This document shows positions 41,170 to 53,106 of a DNA stretch of 64,000 nt, in pieces (position 1 is the stretch's first letter; each line of letters opens with the position of its first letter). The DNA comes from Owenia fusiformis. Its lineage: Eukaryota > Annelida > Polychaeta > Sabellida > Oweniidae. The DNA lies in assembly GCA_903813345.2 (NCBI GenBank), contig CAIIXF020000007.1, positions 36,176,538 to 36,240,537 on the forward strand. The letters are read 5' to 3'. The notes below the pieces were generated by a model, which was given only the letters and a program-made list of their open reading frames with translations, had not been told where the DNA came from and ran no database searches. A program made the translations under genes and the position numbers.

Positions 41170-44100
41170 CTGTAAAGTAGAAATTATATCACAAATAATA
41201 TCAAGGACACAAAGAAAGCTAATTTTTTAAGATTCAAATTTTTATCTTAATGCCTTGTTTGTATTTTTCTTGTTTCCATGCGAAATATGACTCGACTTGG
41301 TCTCGTTCAAATCCTCCAATGCACATAAGGAGAGGGGAAGGGAGGGGGTCCCAGAGACTTAAACCTAGATGGACTCAAAATGACAATATTTTCCCATCAC
41401 ATTACCCAAGGAGGATTTACTCCCAGCATTCTTTAATCATTTTCTTTTGACTCGGCATGAAACAATTTGGTTATCCTGTTACCATAATGTTCATCTCCGG
41501 ACCAAGTATTAAGTCTGGAGGTGAACATTAAGGAAATATTAATACCGAATTGGTCCATGCCAGTCAATTCAAGATAAGGAAGGAATCTTGGGTACCGGCC
41601 TTCCTTGTACAATACCAAATGTAAGACATATCAGTACCTAGTGCCACAAGGACCATTCCCAATATGTTAATAATGACACCCTCAGCAGGTAGTGCACTAT
41701 AAGGGACACCTTTGTAGCTTGGAGAACCCCTGAAATGAGAAATAACACATTATCAAATATGATACAATTAATGTAATTTAGCATTATTAAACATATTATA
41801 ATTTTACATACTTGAATATTATAAATTTGTCATATTTATAATTATATACATTGAATACCTAAACAATGAAATTACACACATTGAATACTTACACACAGAA
41901 ATTACATACATTGAATACTTACACACTGAAATTACACACATTGAATACATACACACTGAAATTACACACATTGAATACTTACACACTGAAATTACGTAAA
42001 TTGAATACTTACACACTGAAATTACACACTGAATACTTACACACTGAAATTACACACACTGAAATTACAAACGTTGAATACTTACACACTGAAATTACAC
42101 ACATTGGATGCTTACACACTGAAATTACACACATTGGATACTTACACACTGAAATTACACACATTGAATACTTACACACTGAAATTACACACATTGAATA
42201 CTTACACATTGAAATTACACACATTGAATACTTACACACTGAAAAATGCTTTTTCTGTTATGCCCATTAGTGATGTAGCTATGGCCATAACAAATATTGC
42301 AAGGCCAAAATAGACATGTATCGGCTTGTAGATTGTTCTCATGCTTAGCGCAACTTTGGGCCACAGGAAACTAACGAATCCAAACACCCACTACAAAAAG
42401 ATTATCAAATGTAAATTAGATAATAGTTTTCAAAAACAGATTTTCAAATCATTTATATATTACATTTTTAAATATAGATGGCGATCACAAACCTATTACA
42501 AATATAAATATTTTGTCTACTGAATTCATTACTTCAAGGTCTGTCAAATATAAATAATATCTAAATAGGATGAATTAGAATCTATAAATATATCAGTACT
42601 ATATATAACACTAACATTTTACATACTTCTAAAAAGAAATTTTGTAATTTTTTAACTTGTCACATATAAAAATGCAATTTCATTAACAAGAAATATTGTT
42701 TCAAATATCTCAACTTCATTAACTTCAGAGTATAATGGTTTATTTTCAACGTTTCGCAAGTCATCCAACTAGCTTTATCAAGACTACATTCAAAATGGAA
42801 GTACACAGTTATATTATTTATGACGTAGTAAATGAACAGTTCAAGTTACTCAATAAGTTGAGTTATTTGAAATATATTACCAGAGTGATGAATCTACACA
42901 GGAATAAAATATTGTATTATCCTGAAATAATGTTGATGTTGGGGAGGGGGTTGTTAGGGGATTGGCCAAACAAGGGTTTAGTACAAGAATATCTAGAGCA
43001 TTATTGCATTATTCCATGCTTTGAGTAATAATATCAAATGTCATGCACATTATTTGTTTACAATTAATAATCACAATTCAAACAGTCATTAAATACACTA
43101 ATATAATGAGGTGGCTGATTGCAGTCATATATCTACAGGAAAATGTTAACAGAATATCCAAATAGGGTTACCACAACATTTTCAAATCAAGATTCCCTAA
43201 TTCAAGGATGATATATCTACAGGAAAATGTTAATAGATTATCCCAATAGTCATTAGGGTTACCACAACATTTTCAAATCAAGATTCCCTGATTCAAGGAT
43301 GATATATCTACAGGAAAATGTTAATAGATTATCCCAATAGTCATTAGGGTTACCACAACATTTTCAAATCAAGATTCCCTAATTCAAGGATGATATATCT
43401 ACAGGAAAATGTTACCAGATTATCCCAATAGTCATTAGGGTTACCACAACATTTTCAAATCAAGATTCCCTGATTCAAGGATGATATATCTACAGGAAAA
43501 TGTTAACATATTATCCCAATAGTCATTAGGGTTACCACAACATTTTCAAATCAAGATTCCCTGATTCAAGGATGATATATCTACAGGAAAATGTTAATAG
43601 ATTATCCCAATACTCATTAGGGTTACCACACCATTTTCAAATCAAGATTCCCTGATTCAAGGATGATATATCTACAGGAAAATGTTAATAGATTATCCCA
43701 ATAGTCATTAGGGTTACCACAACATTTTCAAATCAAGATTCCCTAATTCAAGGATGATATATCTACAGGAAAATGTTAATAGATTATCCCAATAGTCATT
43801 AGGGTTACCACAACATTTTCAAATCAAGATTCCCTGATTCAAGGATGATATATCTACAGGAAAATGTTAATAGATTATCCCAATACTCATTAGGGTTACC
43901 ACAACATTTTCAAATCAAGATTCCCTAATTCAAGGATGATATATCTACAGGAAAATGTTAACAGATTATCCCAATAGTCATTAGGGTTACCACAACATTT
44001 TCAAATCAAGATTCCCTAATTCAAGGATGATATATCTACAGGAAAATGTTAATAGATTATCCCAATACTCATTAGGGTTACCACAACATTTTCAAATCAA

Positions 44101-47100
44101 GATTCCCTAATTCAAGGATGATATATCTACAGGAAAATGTTAATAGATTATCCCAATACTCATTAGGGTTACCACAACATTTTCAAATCAAGATTCCCTA
44201 ATTCAAGGATGATATATCTACAGGAAAATGTTAACAGATTATCCAAATAGTCATTAGGGTTACCACAACATTTTCAAATCAAGATTCCCTGATTCAAGGA
44301 TGATATATCTACAGGAAAATGTTAATAGATTATCCCAATACTCATTAGGGTTACCACAACATTTTCAAATCAAGATTCCCTGATTCAAGGATGATATATC
44401 TACAGGAAAATGTTAACAGATTATCCAAATAGTCATTAGGGTTACCACAACATTTTCAAATCAAGATTCCCTGATTCAAGGATGATATATCTACAGGAAA
44501 ATGTTAATAGATTATCCCAATACTCATTAGGGTTACCACAACATTTTCAAATCAAGATTCCCTAATTCAAGAATGATATTCAAATCAATTCAATTTTTAT
44601 TCCTTGAAAGTATAGCTATACAAAGTACATATAATAAGGTTAACAGGTGACATCATTTCTCAAAGACGATATTCACACGTCATCAAATCCAAGTATAACC
44701 AAGAGTCCGTATTCATGAGACGGAGTAATATTGTCGTACAGTCATATCACCTCAGGGAACCTAATCAGCTTTATGTTTGCAGATCCTTGAAGGATTTACA
44801 GTCTAAAGCAGAACATCAAGAAAGATCTCAACTTGGATGGATAGCACATGCATTCATTACTTAATAGACTATAACTACATCTAGGCGATGTGCACTAAAC
44901 TGTATGCAAAATATCCATGGGAACCAACAATTTACTCAGTCCAATGCACAAATATAAAAATGTTAATACTCAACTCATAATAACAAGCAAATCCATCTAC
45001 CATCCATATATGGACATATTACCATATATGGATGCATTTTTATATGAAATATCCATCAATTGTAATTATCCCTCAAAACACTATTACTTCTTTAATACTG
45101 GACACCTTATTGTGCACAAAAATATTAAGGGGAGGCATCAAAAGTTCGATGTCGGATAGAAATAAATCTAGTTAGGGGGGAGGGGGTTCAAACCCATTTC
45201 AGTTTGCTATCCGACAAATTTCAACATTTCAAATTTTTGACAATTTCGACTGAGAATGCCTTTGAATGGTTTAAAAATAAAGATTTTACCTGATGTTTTC
45301 TTCGTCAAGATCATTCCAATGGATTCTATTCTATCAATAGTTGTTAAAAGCCGCAAATTACGATAGGAATTAACAAAAAAACTAGATCGTGTTTAGCAAT
45401 AATTTTTCAAATTCTCAAACCGGAAGTCAGCGATCAACTTTCATGGTATTTAGTTTTTGGGGGAGGGGGGGGGGCAGAGTCAAAACTAGATTTATTTAGT
45501 TTCCGATCCGACATCGAACTTTTGATGCCTCCCCTAATATATGATGTCTTTGATAATCACTGCCATCATGTATACATGTAGATTATTCTAGTTATGGAAC
45601 AGTATGGGTTTTGTAAATTACCATGGGGGTTGCGCTATGTACTGTACACAGTAAATTGAATTTACATATCACTATGGTGATGATCATATTCTTGTCTCAT
45701 AAAACCTCAGTTCTTTTGAGATTCATTTCCTTCTGGGAATCTTCACCTTGATATAAAATTCGTTAGGAAAATTCTATATCAAAGTGAAAAAGGATTTTTG
45801 AATTGTTACAGAGTAACATGAATTAGAGTTGTGCATCATAATAATAGTCATGCCTCATGAAAATAGTCCTGCATCATAAAAATAGTCCAGCATCATGTTA
45901 ATGCAAACATGATCATATATCTGAGTAGCAATAGTGAAATACTTTGAAAATGACAACAAATTACAAAAAAAAACAGTTCGTAAAGTGTTTTTTGAAAGGC
46001 CTAATGAATTTATCTAATGACTTTCCAAAGGCAAAAAGGGTCAATTGTGGTCCTTCTATTTCTCTTTCTACCTCTCATTGGTACCTCTTACACAACTGAA
46101 CTAAATTGAATTGTTATATTGTAATATTTCTGTAAATGTCTTCAGGTTTCTTGTATATAAGTTAAGTTTAATAAATTTCAATTAAAACAAAAAAATGATT
46201 TGTTACGAAGCATTTTTACAAAAAGGTTTATAATCAAGGATTCTGTGCCTGTGTGACACTCAAAAATTCTTCCTTACAAAGATTTTTGTCAATATGCTTC
46301 GTCACGAAGCAATTATAAAACCTGCAGTGTAACTTTTACCATTGGCTCTGTTATCTTTGTCGAGCCTTGATGACCTTTCTTTCTCTCTTTGAAAACACAT
46401 CTTTACAATTAATCATAGTGTCTCATTGAACAGAGATGTATGAGAATTCACACTTAATTGGACGCAATATCAGGTGGCATTTCTCATTCTTGACTCAGGA
46501 AGACATGGATATAAGAGACACGGCAATTTCTATATTACTGTTCTATCGCTGATGCGACTTTGTTAACATAAGATAACAAATGTGGGAAATAACCTATACC
46601 ACAAAAATATATTCTAAACTATACCATACTAACGCAGCAAATATTCATTTTACCATACTAATGTGTCCTTAATTATACCATACTAACACAAATATGTCCT
46701 AAATTATACCATACTAATACAAACATGGCTTGATCACTAAAAATGACATACTATTTTCTTAAATACAATTCATAATAAATCAAATACATAGGTGAGGGAG
46801 AAATGGGGGAAAGATGAATAATGATGTTTGGATTTCAGGTTCTTTTAAAATCATGCAATCATGCGGACAATAAACATTCAAGCTATCTACTGAAAACAAC
46901 AAACACTAATGATAATACAGTACAACAAGGGGGCAAACGCCCGATTTCCCGAATACCTGAAGACCAAACAAGATAACGGTGGTGAGACCGAGCCAGGAGT
47001 GAAGACTATACATATTGGGGATTGGTTTTTCAGCTAGGTTGTGAGAATCAAAAACTGCCTTGAGACCAACCGCCGCGAAGAGCAGCGCAAACGCCTGAAC

Positions 47101-50100
47101 CACCCCGTGGAGTATTTTCACATACATTTTACGCTCATTGCGGAATACTCTGTAGACTAGGATGGCTGCAAAATACAATGAAATACACAAAATTGAAAAA
47201 GGAATATACACTATTAACTTCAGGGACACTAATGGGACTGGCGACTGGGTACTTTAGGTGTGCCCCAATTAATGAAAATAAAATTGGTTGATGAAGAACT
47301 CCGTAATGTGAATTTAATCCCATCTTGTACTTATTGAATAAAAGAATAGTTTAAGTGTATGTTAGCTAGCCTATAGTTTCAATACAGATACATGCATATA
47401 TATGAATACTTAAGCTATATCGGGCGTAGAAAGGCATGAAACAGGTTGAGTAACCACATAACAAAAATTTTAGATAGAAAATGTATTTAGATTTTCAATT
47501 AACAAAATCAATTCCAAACGTAGTAATATGCATCCTTCAGCCTAAATAAAAGGGGCGTGAGTTGTTCGTAGAATGAATTCTGGAATTTTTTCATGCATTT
47601 CGCTTATCTTTTTCATCTTAAAAACAGGAATACACTTTAAAATGCTTTATTGACTGTAAGATTGCACCATATAATCCAGAAAAGTATTTCTCATTTTCAA
47701 GGATTATCTATGGATTAACACCCAGGTATTTTTATTTTTCTTCAGAGGGGTGAAAATCATTATTACTATCGCTTTTGAAAATATATAAATGCTGTTTTAA
47801 ATAGGTTTCATGTATGCCAAAAATTTCTCAAATTGTGTAAACTGCACCAATTCTTTAATCCCTAGAATATTCTCCTAGAGGAATTTCCCATGTTAATCCA
47901 ATAGTGGGGTTCCAAGCAGATTTTGAGATAACAGGAAGGTCAATCTTTAATATACACCTTATTGGGTTGCGATATAAATGAAAGCAACCCAATAAGGTGT
48001 ATATTAAAGATTAACCTTAATTTTACATCATGGCTATGCCTACACCCTTAGCTATAAAGATATTTATCAAGATGTAAAAAGTTAAAAAAATGTATAGATT
48101 ATTTTACTTGGATACTCAGGTTTTGTTATACTGTAATTTAATTTCGCTGTGTTCGCGAATGTAGTAAAATCGCAAACATTTATCGTCGCAAAATTTGTCT
48201 TCTTTTAAATCCCCGGGGATTTGACCCGGGACTTTTGATATGTTTCGTTCGGTGTTAATCATTTCTCCAGTGTTGTTGGGCGATAATTAACATGGGGTAT
48301 TGTTCAAATTTATATCAACAATTGTTGTACTTGCTAAGCTCATGCATTTGTAAAAAGGCATGTAACTATATTAATATTATCAAGAGCTGGAGGAAAAAAT
48401 TCAACTTGAGTAATCCGCGAGATGTCATCAACTCAAATCCGAGAAATTAAATAGCCGCGAAATTGCAATTTTGAAAAATCGCGAAATTTTAAAGCGTCAA
48501 AATTTACCAGGAGTACAGTATCTATGGGAATGATAGAAATTCAACTGTAGTGAAAAAACATAATTATTTTTCCTTTTTTCTGTCTTGTTTTTACCCCCTC
48601 CGCAAATGTTTATAAAAAAGCAGCACTTCAAAAATAATTTATTGTTTTCTGCCCTTATTAATAATTCAAAATAATTATGCATTTTTCAACACTATGGAAC
48701 ACATTCTCTAATTGTTATTTAAAATTTGCATGATCACCCCACCACCTCTTGAAGTGCTCTCGTGGAAAGGAGTATTAGAACAGTATAAACTACAACTACA
48801 GTGTATTAGACAGTAAACCTGTCTAATTTGAACACCACCCAGACCACCTAAAAGTGTTCAGATTGGCAGGTGTTTAATTTCAAGATTTTTTAACATGTTA
48901 GACTATGGCAGATTCAAAATGGAACAAAGAAAGGCATTCAGATCGTGCAGTTCCTATATATATAGGTTTTACTTATATACACCCCCAAAATGCAATCTGA
49001 TTTTCGACGCCATTTCGGTGCCAAATTTCGGTGACGTCTCGGCACCAAATGGACTGACTAGTCCAGTGGCAAATTTTGGAGTCAAAAAGTTTTGGTGCCG
49101 GAGAATGGTGTCGAAACGGTGCCGGAACAGCGCCGAATTTTTTTGATGCCGAAACGGCACCGAATTATATTGGCTGTGTAAGTGGGACTAAGCATCCAAG
49201 GATCAACATATCTGCAAAACCGTTCTTCACATTTCCATTTCACATTAGCCATTTACAAGCAAACTTTCAAGTGCATACAAACTGTTAATGCTTTCAGGCC
49301 AAGAATATATTAGATCAACATCATGATTTTGTGTTTAAATTTTGTCCAACATTTTTTGCTATTTCTGTAACAGATTTTTTCGATTGAATTAAAATACCAT
49401 AAATTCAAGTTTATTTTTGGATCAAAATTGTATTCATAAGAAGAATCCATAGTAAAATAAACTCACAAAATCTAAATCATATTATACTTGAACCCAAAAT
49501 CATAATTCAACAAGCATATTTTTGGCCTTGATTTCTTGGTTAATGCTTATCTACATACACTCCCCCTCATAGGTTTGGCAACTGAAAGTTCATTAGATAG
49601 TGTATCAAAGCATGGCGATGCTTGAATGTTTTTCCCTAAATTACAGGATTACAATATATAGTTTGAAAATTTATGGCAAAGTAGACGTAAATTCTGACGT
49701 TTTTAACTTTAAAGTTTTATAAGTGATCTAAAAGGCGGCTTCCAGTTGCTAAACTTATGGAGGGGAGTGTAGGACCACCACCTGGAAAATAGACTTAATT
49801 CCGCAGTTACCTGGAGACAAAATAATATCACTGTAGTCAGTCCCAGCCAGCTGTGTAGCGAATATAGATTTGGTATAGGGGCGGGTACCGTGCCCTTTTT
49901 ATGTAAATTATGAGAATCGAATACTGCTTTTAGTCCAACCCCAGCAAACGCCATGACGAGAACATGTATACAAGCATGGAGGATTTTTACAAAGGTTTTA
50001 CGCTCGGTTCTGAAGACTCTATAAACCATTATAGCTGAAATAGAGTATCACATGTCACAACACTAAACACAGCAAATTTAACTAATAACTAATAATATCT

Positions 50101-52164
50101 ATAATACAAAACATACATGTATACAGTCTACATATAAACAGTAAAACCTGTCTAATTCAAACACTACTGGTGTTAAGATTGGCTGGTATTTACACCCAGT
50201 TGAACATGTATTAAGTTCCCTTGCACCCAGTTGAACATGTATTTTCACCCAATAGACTAGACACGAGTAGACATAATCTTGATTTACAATAATTGATTTA
50301 CATTAAATATTCAAAATTCAGTCAAAGTGATATCATATTTGAAATTTACATGTAAAAGGGTTTAGAAAATTGTTTATCATCTTTGAAATTTTTTTTTGAA
50401 AGTTTGACTTCTCGTTCGGGTTGATTCCCCATAGACCCAATGTTACAAATCACAAAAAGTGAAATATCTTTTCTTGTATTGGACAGATAACATTTTCTTT
50501 TACTGGACATATTTTTATTCAATGCGATAAGGGTTATATGAAAATTGAACCATGCAAATAGATGTAATTTAAGTTGAAGGGAACTTTCTACTATACCTGC
50601 CATGCTAATTGACCCGAACGAGCCACCTGGTGGTGAAACTGGTAACTACCTACTCGCATCTGCGTTATTGAGATTATAAAGTTCCCTTGCACCCAGTTGA
50701 ACATCTATTTACACCCAGTTGAGATTATAAAGTTCCCTTGCACCCAGTTGAACATCTATTTACACCCAATTGAGATTACAAATCCCCTTGCACCCAGTTG
50801 AACATCTATTTTCACACAATTTGAGAATCATTTTCCTTGCACCCAGTTGAAAGTTTATTTAAATCCAGTCGAGATTACAATTACTTCCTTGCACCAAGTT
50901 GAAAGTCTCTATAAACTCAGTTGGGACTTTGGAAAATCAAAAAATTAGGATTTGGGAGTACACATATATACTTGACAGACACTCATTTGAGTTTGGGTCA
51001 TTGTGCTTTAAGAAATAAACAAAGACAATCTGAAAAACATGTAAAAATTAATTTCTTTAATTATTCAATGATGCCAAAAAAGATCTAAGATTAAAGACAG
51101 GTCAGTATTTTTATATACTCAAGTGAAAGACAAATCAACATTTTAAAAGTTCTTAAGATGAGGGGAGGGGGGTTAAACCATAATGAAATAAGCTTCGACT
51201 GTTGATAATTGGACAACATCCCCTATTCAAGAATGATTTCAATAGGTAACACTTTATAAAAGCTAATATCAAACTGATTGCTTATTATCTTTATTTAAAT
51301 ATCACTTGACAAGTTAATTTCCTGAATTAATATTAAATCGGGAAATTACACAAAATGATTACTCAAACCAATAAAGATACTAAAATGAGTCTCCACAACA
51401 ATTTATTACAAAATCAATACCACTTTCTTGCGCCTATTCCTCACTCTGTAAATTGCCTAATTTTACTTTAAAAATAAAATGATGAATAAGATAAAATAAT
51501 TAAGCTGAAACTTCCAAACTTGCAGGCCCATAGCTAGGACTTGACAAGGGGGGTTCACTTTTTTAAAATTCCAGGGGGGCTCACCTTTGACTACTTTGGC
51601 CCAAAAAGGGTTAAAATCGCTTGAAAAGTGTTCAGAATGGTGAAAAACTGCATTATTTAGAAATAATTTTGGGCAATGTGGGGGGGTCCTTCAAACAGGC
51701 CTGATTTCCTTTATCTAATAAAGTCATTACAGTTTATTTGTTTATACAGCGTATCATAATTTGACAAAATTTTAATGAAAATGTCATGTTCCTTTGCATC
51801 AGAGATTCTACAAATTTGTAGTTACTGTGAACCCTAACAGACAGCAGTATACATGTCAAATTATCAACATACATATTTGTGTTTCTTTACTCCAGAATTT
51901 AGAGATATCAAAAAATTGAAAATCAAAAAAATAAATAAACATGTATCAGCTTTTTTAAAACTTACCATCACCATATAGAAAGACTAGACCAATAATCATG
52001 AACAATGGGTGGTAGTTGAACTCCCGACCTGGATCTTCCTGCCAGGCAAAGCCCCCTCTATAGGAGCCCATCCATACCGCTACGAGGATAACAGATGTTA
52101 GACCAAGAACCTGTGCGATGAGGACCCAGCCAGTGAAGAGACGGAGATTTGGCTGACTATCCAT
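41084..52164 (-). CDS. CYB561: Cytochrome b561 family protein (whole gene, spliced)
   Basis: Transmembrane di-heme oxidoreductase that moves electrons from cytosolic ascorbate across a membrane, as in chromaffin-granule b561, CYBRD1 and CYB561A3. Coding positions run 52164-51966, then one of two exons (50034-49811 or 47165-46957), 42390-42236, 41729-41638 and 41169-41084. All junctions are GT-AG. The spliced product is 251 or 246 residues, normal for the family. Heme-ligand histidines are visible as NYHPLF (exon 1), KILH and SLHSWLG (exon 2) and KPIHVYFG (exon 3). The [11 protein letters not shown] stretch and the C-terminal [15 protein letters not shown] tail also fit. The ATG lies 15 nt past an AG acceptor (TTTCTAG), so a noncoding 5' exon exists further right. 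Which vertebrate paralogue is closest cannot be decided here. Confidence 0.93.
41638..41729 (-). CDS. CYB561: Cytochrome b561 exon 4
   Basis: 92 nt after TTTCAG, phase 2 in. It encodes [17 protein letters not shown], then the last membrane helix [14 protein letters not shown]. The donor is CTAG|GTACTG, weaker than the others. Confidence 0.88.
41851..42235. repeat. 30-bp minisatellite made of splice-donor copies
   Basis: About thirteen 30-bp units. On the minus strand each reads TTTCAGTGTGTAAGTATTC plus AATGTGTGTAA. It is contiguous with the authentic exon-3 donor, which is the outermost unit. Units near 42028-42073 are irregular (27 bp plus a partial). Confidence 0.93.
42236..42390 (-). CDS. 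CYB561: Cytochrome b561 exon 3
   Basis: 155 nt after TTTTTGTAG. It encodes [20 protein letters not shown], the fourth heme histidine in KPIHVYFG, a membrane helix and GITEKAFFS. The donor is AGTGT|GTAAGTATT. The intron begins directly with an array of near copies of this donor. Confidence 0.92.
43120..44575. repeat. 91-bp satellite array
   Basis: Sixteen tandem units of 91 bp (GATGATATATCTACAGGAAA ... GATTCCCTAATTCAAG), the first slightly shortened. Variants at three sites (AATAG/AACAG, AGTCAT/CTCAT, CTAATTC/CTGATTC) are shared among units. The array lies in the cytochrome b561 intron between exons 2b and 3. Confidence 0.95.
44576..46956. other. Intron of the b561 gene, no other gene
   Basis: AT-rich intronic sequence. 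Contains the PIF-like MITE (45129-45534). The open frame at 44917-45159 has no domain. Confidence 0.5.
45129..45534. mobile_element. PIF/Harbinger-like MITE
   Basis: Inverted termini GGGGAGGCATCAAAAGTTCG at both ends, with TAA at 45126-45128 and 45535-45537. TWA trinucleotide duplication is typical of PIF/Harbinger. A truncated second copy starts at 56615. Confidence 0.75.
46957..47165 (-). CDS. CYB561: Cytochrome b561 exon 2b (alternative)
   Basis: 209 nt between TTGCAG and GTATTC, with the same phases as exon 2a (1 in, 0 out). It encodes [13 protein letters not shown], helix 3 with [10 protein letters not shown], the identical AVFDSHNL, a shorter AEKPIPNMY loop and [17 protein letters not shown]. 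About 50 of 69 residues match exon 2a. Differences cluster in helix 3 and the following loop. Confidence 0.92.
47936..48018. repeat. Near-perfect hairpin, 35-bp stem
   Basis: 47936-47970 pairs with 47984-48018 (core TATACACCTTATTGGGTTGC) with one mismatch and a 13-nt loop. It lies in the intron between alternative exons 2a and 2b. Confidence 0.85.
48120..48525. repeat. Possible diverged MITE
   Basis: ATACTGTAATTTAATTTCGC near 48127 and a GCGTCAAAATTTACC...TACAGTAT end near 48522 are loosely inverted. Phrases such as AAATTAAATAGCCG recur near 23840. Intronic to the b561 gene. Confidence 0.4.
49558..49769. mobile_element. TA-flanked MITE, 212 bp
   Basis: Left end CACTCCCCCTCATAGGTTTGGCAACT and right end AGTTGCTAAACTTATGGAGGGGAGTG, TA at 49556-49557 and 49770-49771. 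Same terminal family as 401-11943 and 25673-27332. Confidence 0.8.
49811..50034 (-). CDS. CYB561: Cytochrome b561 exon 2a (alternative)
   Basis: 224 nt between TTTCAG and GTAACT, entering in phase 1 and leaving in phase 0. It encodes [13 protein letters not shown], helix 3 with KILHACIHV, the AVFDSHNL loop, an extra GTVPA-type insert, and [17 protein letters not shown]. It carries two of the heme histidines. It is homologous to exon 2b 2.6 kb downstream. A 212-bp MITE sits 41 bp past its splice donor. Confidence 0.92.
50180..50940. repeat. Degenerate ~50-bp tandem repeat
   Basis: Units containing CCCTTGCACCCAGTTGAACAT and TTTACACCCAGTTGAGATTA. Clear from 50660 to 50940 and with outliers at 50210-50250. 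Intron 1 of the b561 gene. The sequence between the two parts holds an unrecognised 85-codon minus frame. Confidence 0.75.
51523..51703. mobile_element. hAT-like MITE, shorter copy
   Basis: Begins CAGGCCCATAGCTAGGA and shares GGGGGGTTCACTTTT and TTGGCCCAAA phrases with 40283-40494. The right end is degraded to CAGGCCTG. Intron 1 of the b561 gene. Confidence 0.65.
51966..52164 (-). CDS. CYB561: Cytochrome b561 exon 1
   Basis: 66 codons plus one base, from the ATG to GATG|GTAAG. It encodes the short cytosolic N-terminus, the first membrane helix ([17 protein letters not shown]), the YRGGFAW loop and the start of helix 2 with the first heme histidine ([17 protein letters not shown]). Confidence 0.93.
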
Positions 52165-53101
52165 ATTGCACCTTAGCCTAGAAATATAAATAAAATAAAT
52201 TTAATATGAACGTGTGGTCATTTCATGCCTTCTTCCCCCAGAAGAACCAAATAAACATTATGAATTGGAACATAAAAAGTTCAACAAAACATACATGGCA
52301 ATTGCCAAGGGGTTGCTATTTGTGTCAATGCAACCCCCTTGAGTCTCTTCGCTAAATCTTTAAAATCCACTCAACATTATTGACTAATGATGTACCCTTT
52401 TTATTTTTGCACCAAAAAATTGTCCATAAGGGCACAAACTTCATATTTGCACAAAAATAAAACAGTTTTTTGCCTCATTGATAGAAAAATTTGCCTCATT
52501 GCGCCCTCCTGTCAAATCCGAGCTATAAAAGTAAAATACCTGTACTCAGTACTAAAGAATATCCTTGAACATAATGTAATATAAAATCATTGATCACAAT
52601 ATGTGACAAAAACATCTCTCTAAAAGCTAAAAGCTCCTTACTCTTAGAAGATATTATAGCAAGACCGCCTACGCTTGAGCTAATGTTATGTCACATTCAA
52701 TTAAATACCCCGACAAATGTATTCAACTGTTATACGACAGGAAACTAGCAGCAATTTATCAGGTTCTTCCCTTTATAGTGCCATATAAGAATCAAGATTA
52801 CAGTTATTAGGAGCGTTATTGATTTGCTTTTGTGAGTCTACGTGCTTTTGTCAACGATGCAGTATCTTATTCTACTTGTTCTGTTCATTTAGGTTTATAC
52901 TCCAAAGTAAAATTAAGACCAGCAGATCATGAACTATTGCAGTTTCATTAAATAGACGAGAAAAGTCCTTTCGTTTCTTCTCTCATGTTTTATTGTCTGG
53001 AGAGGACAAAATTAATGCTCTCACCTCTTGTAATTCCCCTTATTTTCTATTTCTAATAAACGGTGGGGAAATGGAAAAGGTGATGTATTTGAGGAATCAT
53101 T
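52165..53101. other. Region upstream of cytochrome b561 exon 1
   Basis: TTTCTAG just ahead of the start codon marks a splice acceptor, so the transcript begins further to the right. The first exon was not identified. There is no TATA box or GC-rich block that stands out. Confidence 0.4.
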
Positions 53102-53106
53102 TAACA

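Noticed and set aside
41819-42313. Long frames on both strands with LHTLNTYT-type repeats
   Set aside because: They come from a 30-bp tandem repeat, which keeps every frame open. The array is intronic.
43120-44575. CRISPR-like regular array
   Set aside because: Units are contiguous 91-bp repeats without unique spacers, and the DNA is animal. It is a satellite.
47135-47323. Extended frame upstream of exon 2b
   Set aside because: It reads through the acceptor into intron. The exon boundary at 47165 is fixed by the phase match with exon 1.
48895-49288. Frames rich in FGVETAP-type residues
   Set aside because: They arise from repeated CGGTGCCGAAA phrases, with no splice-site or domain support.
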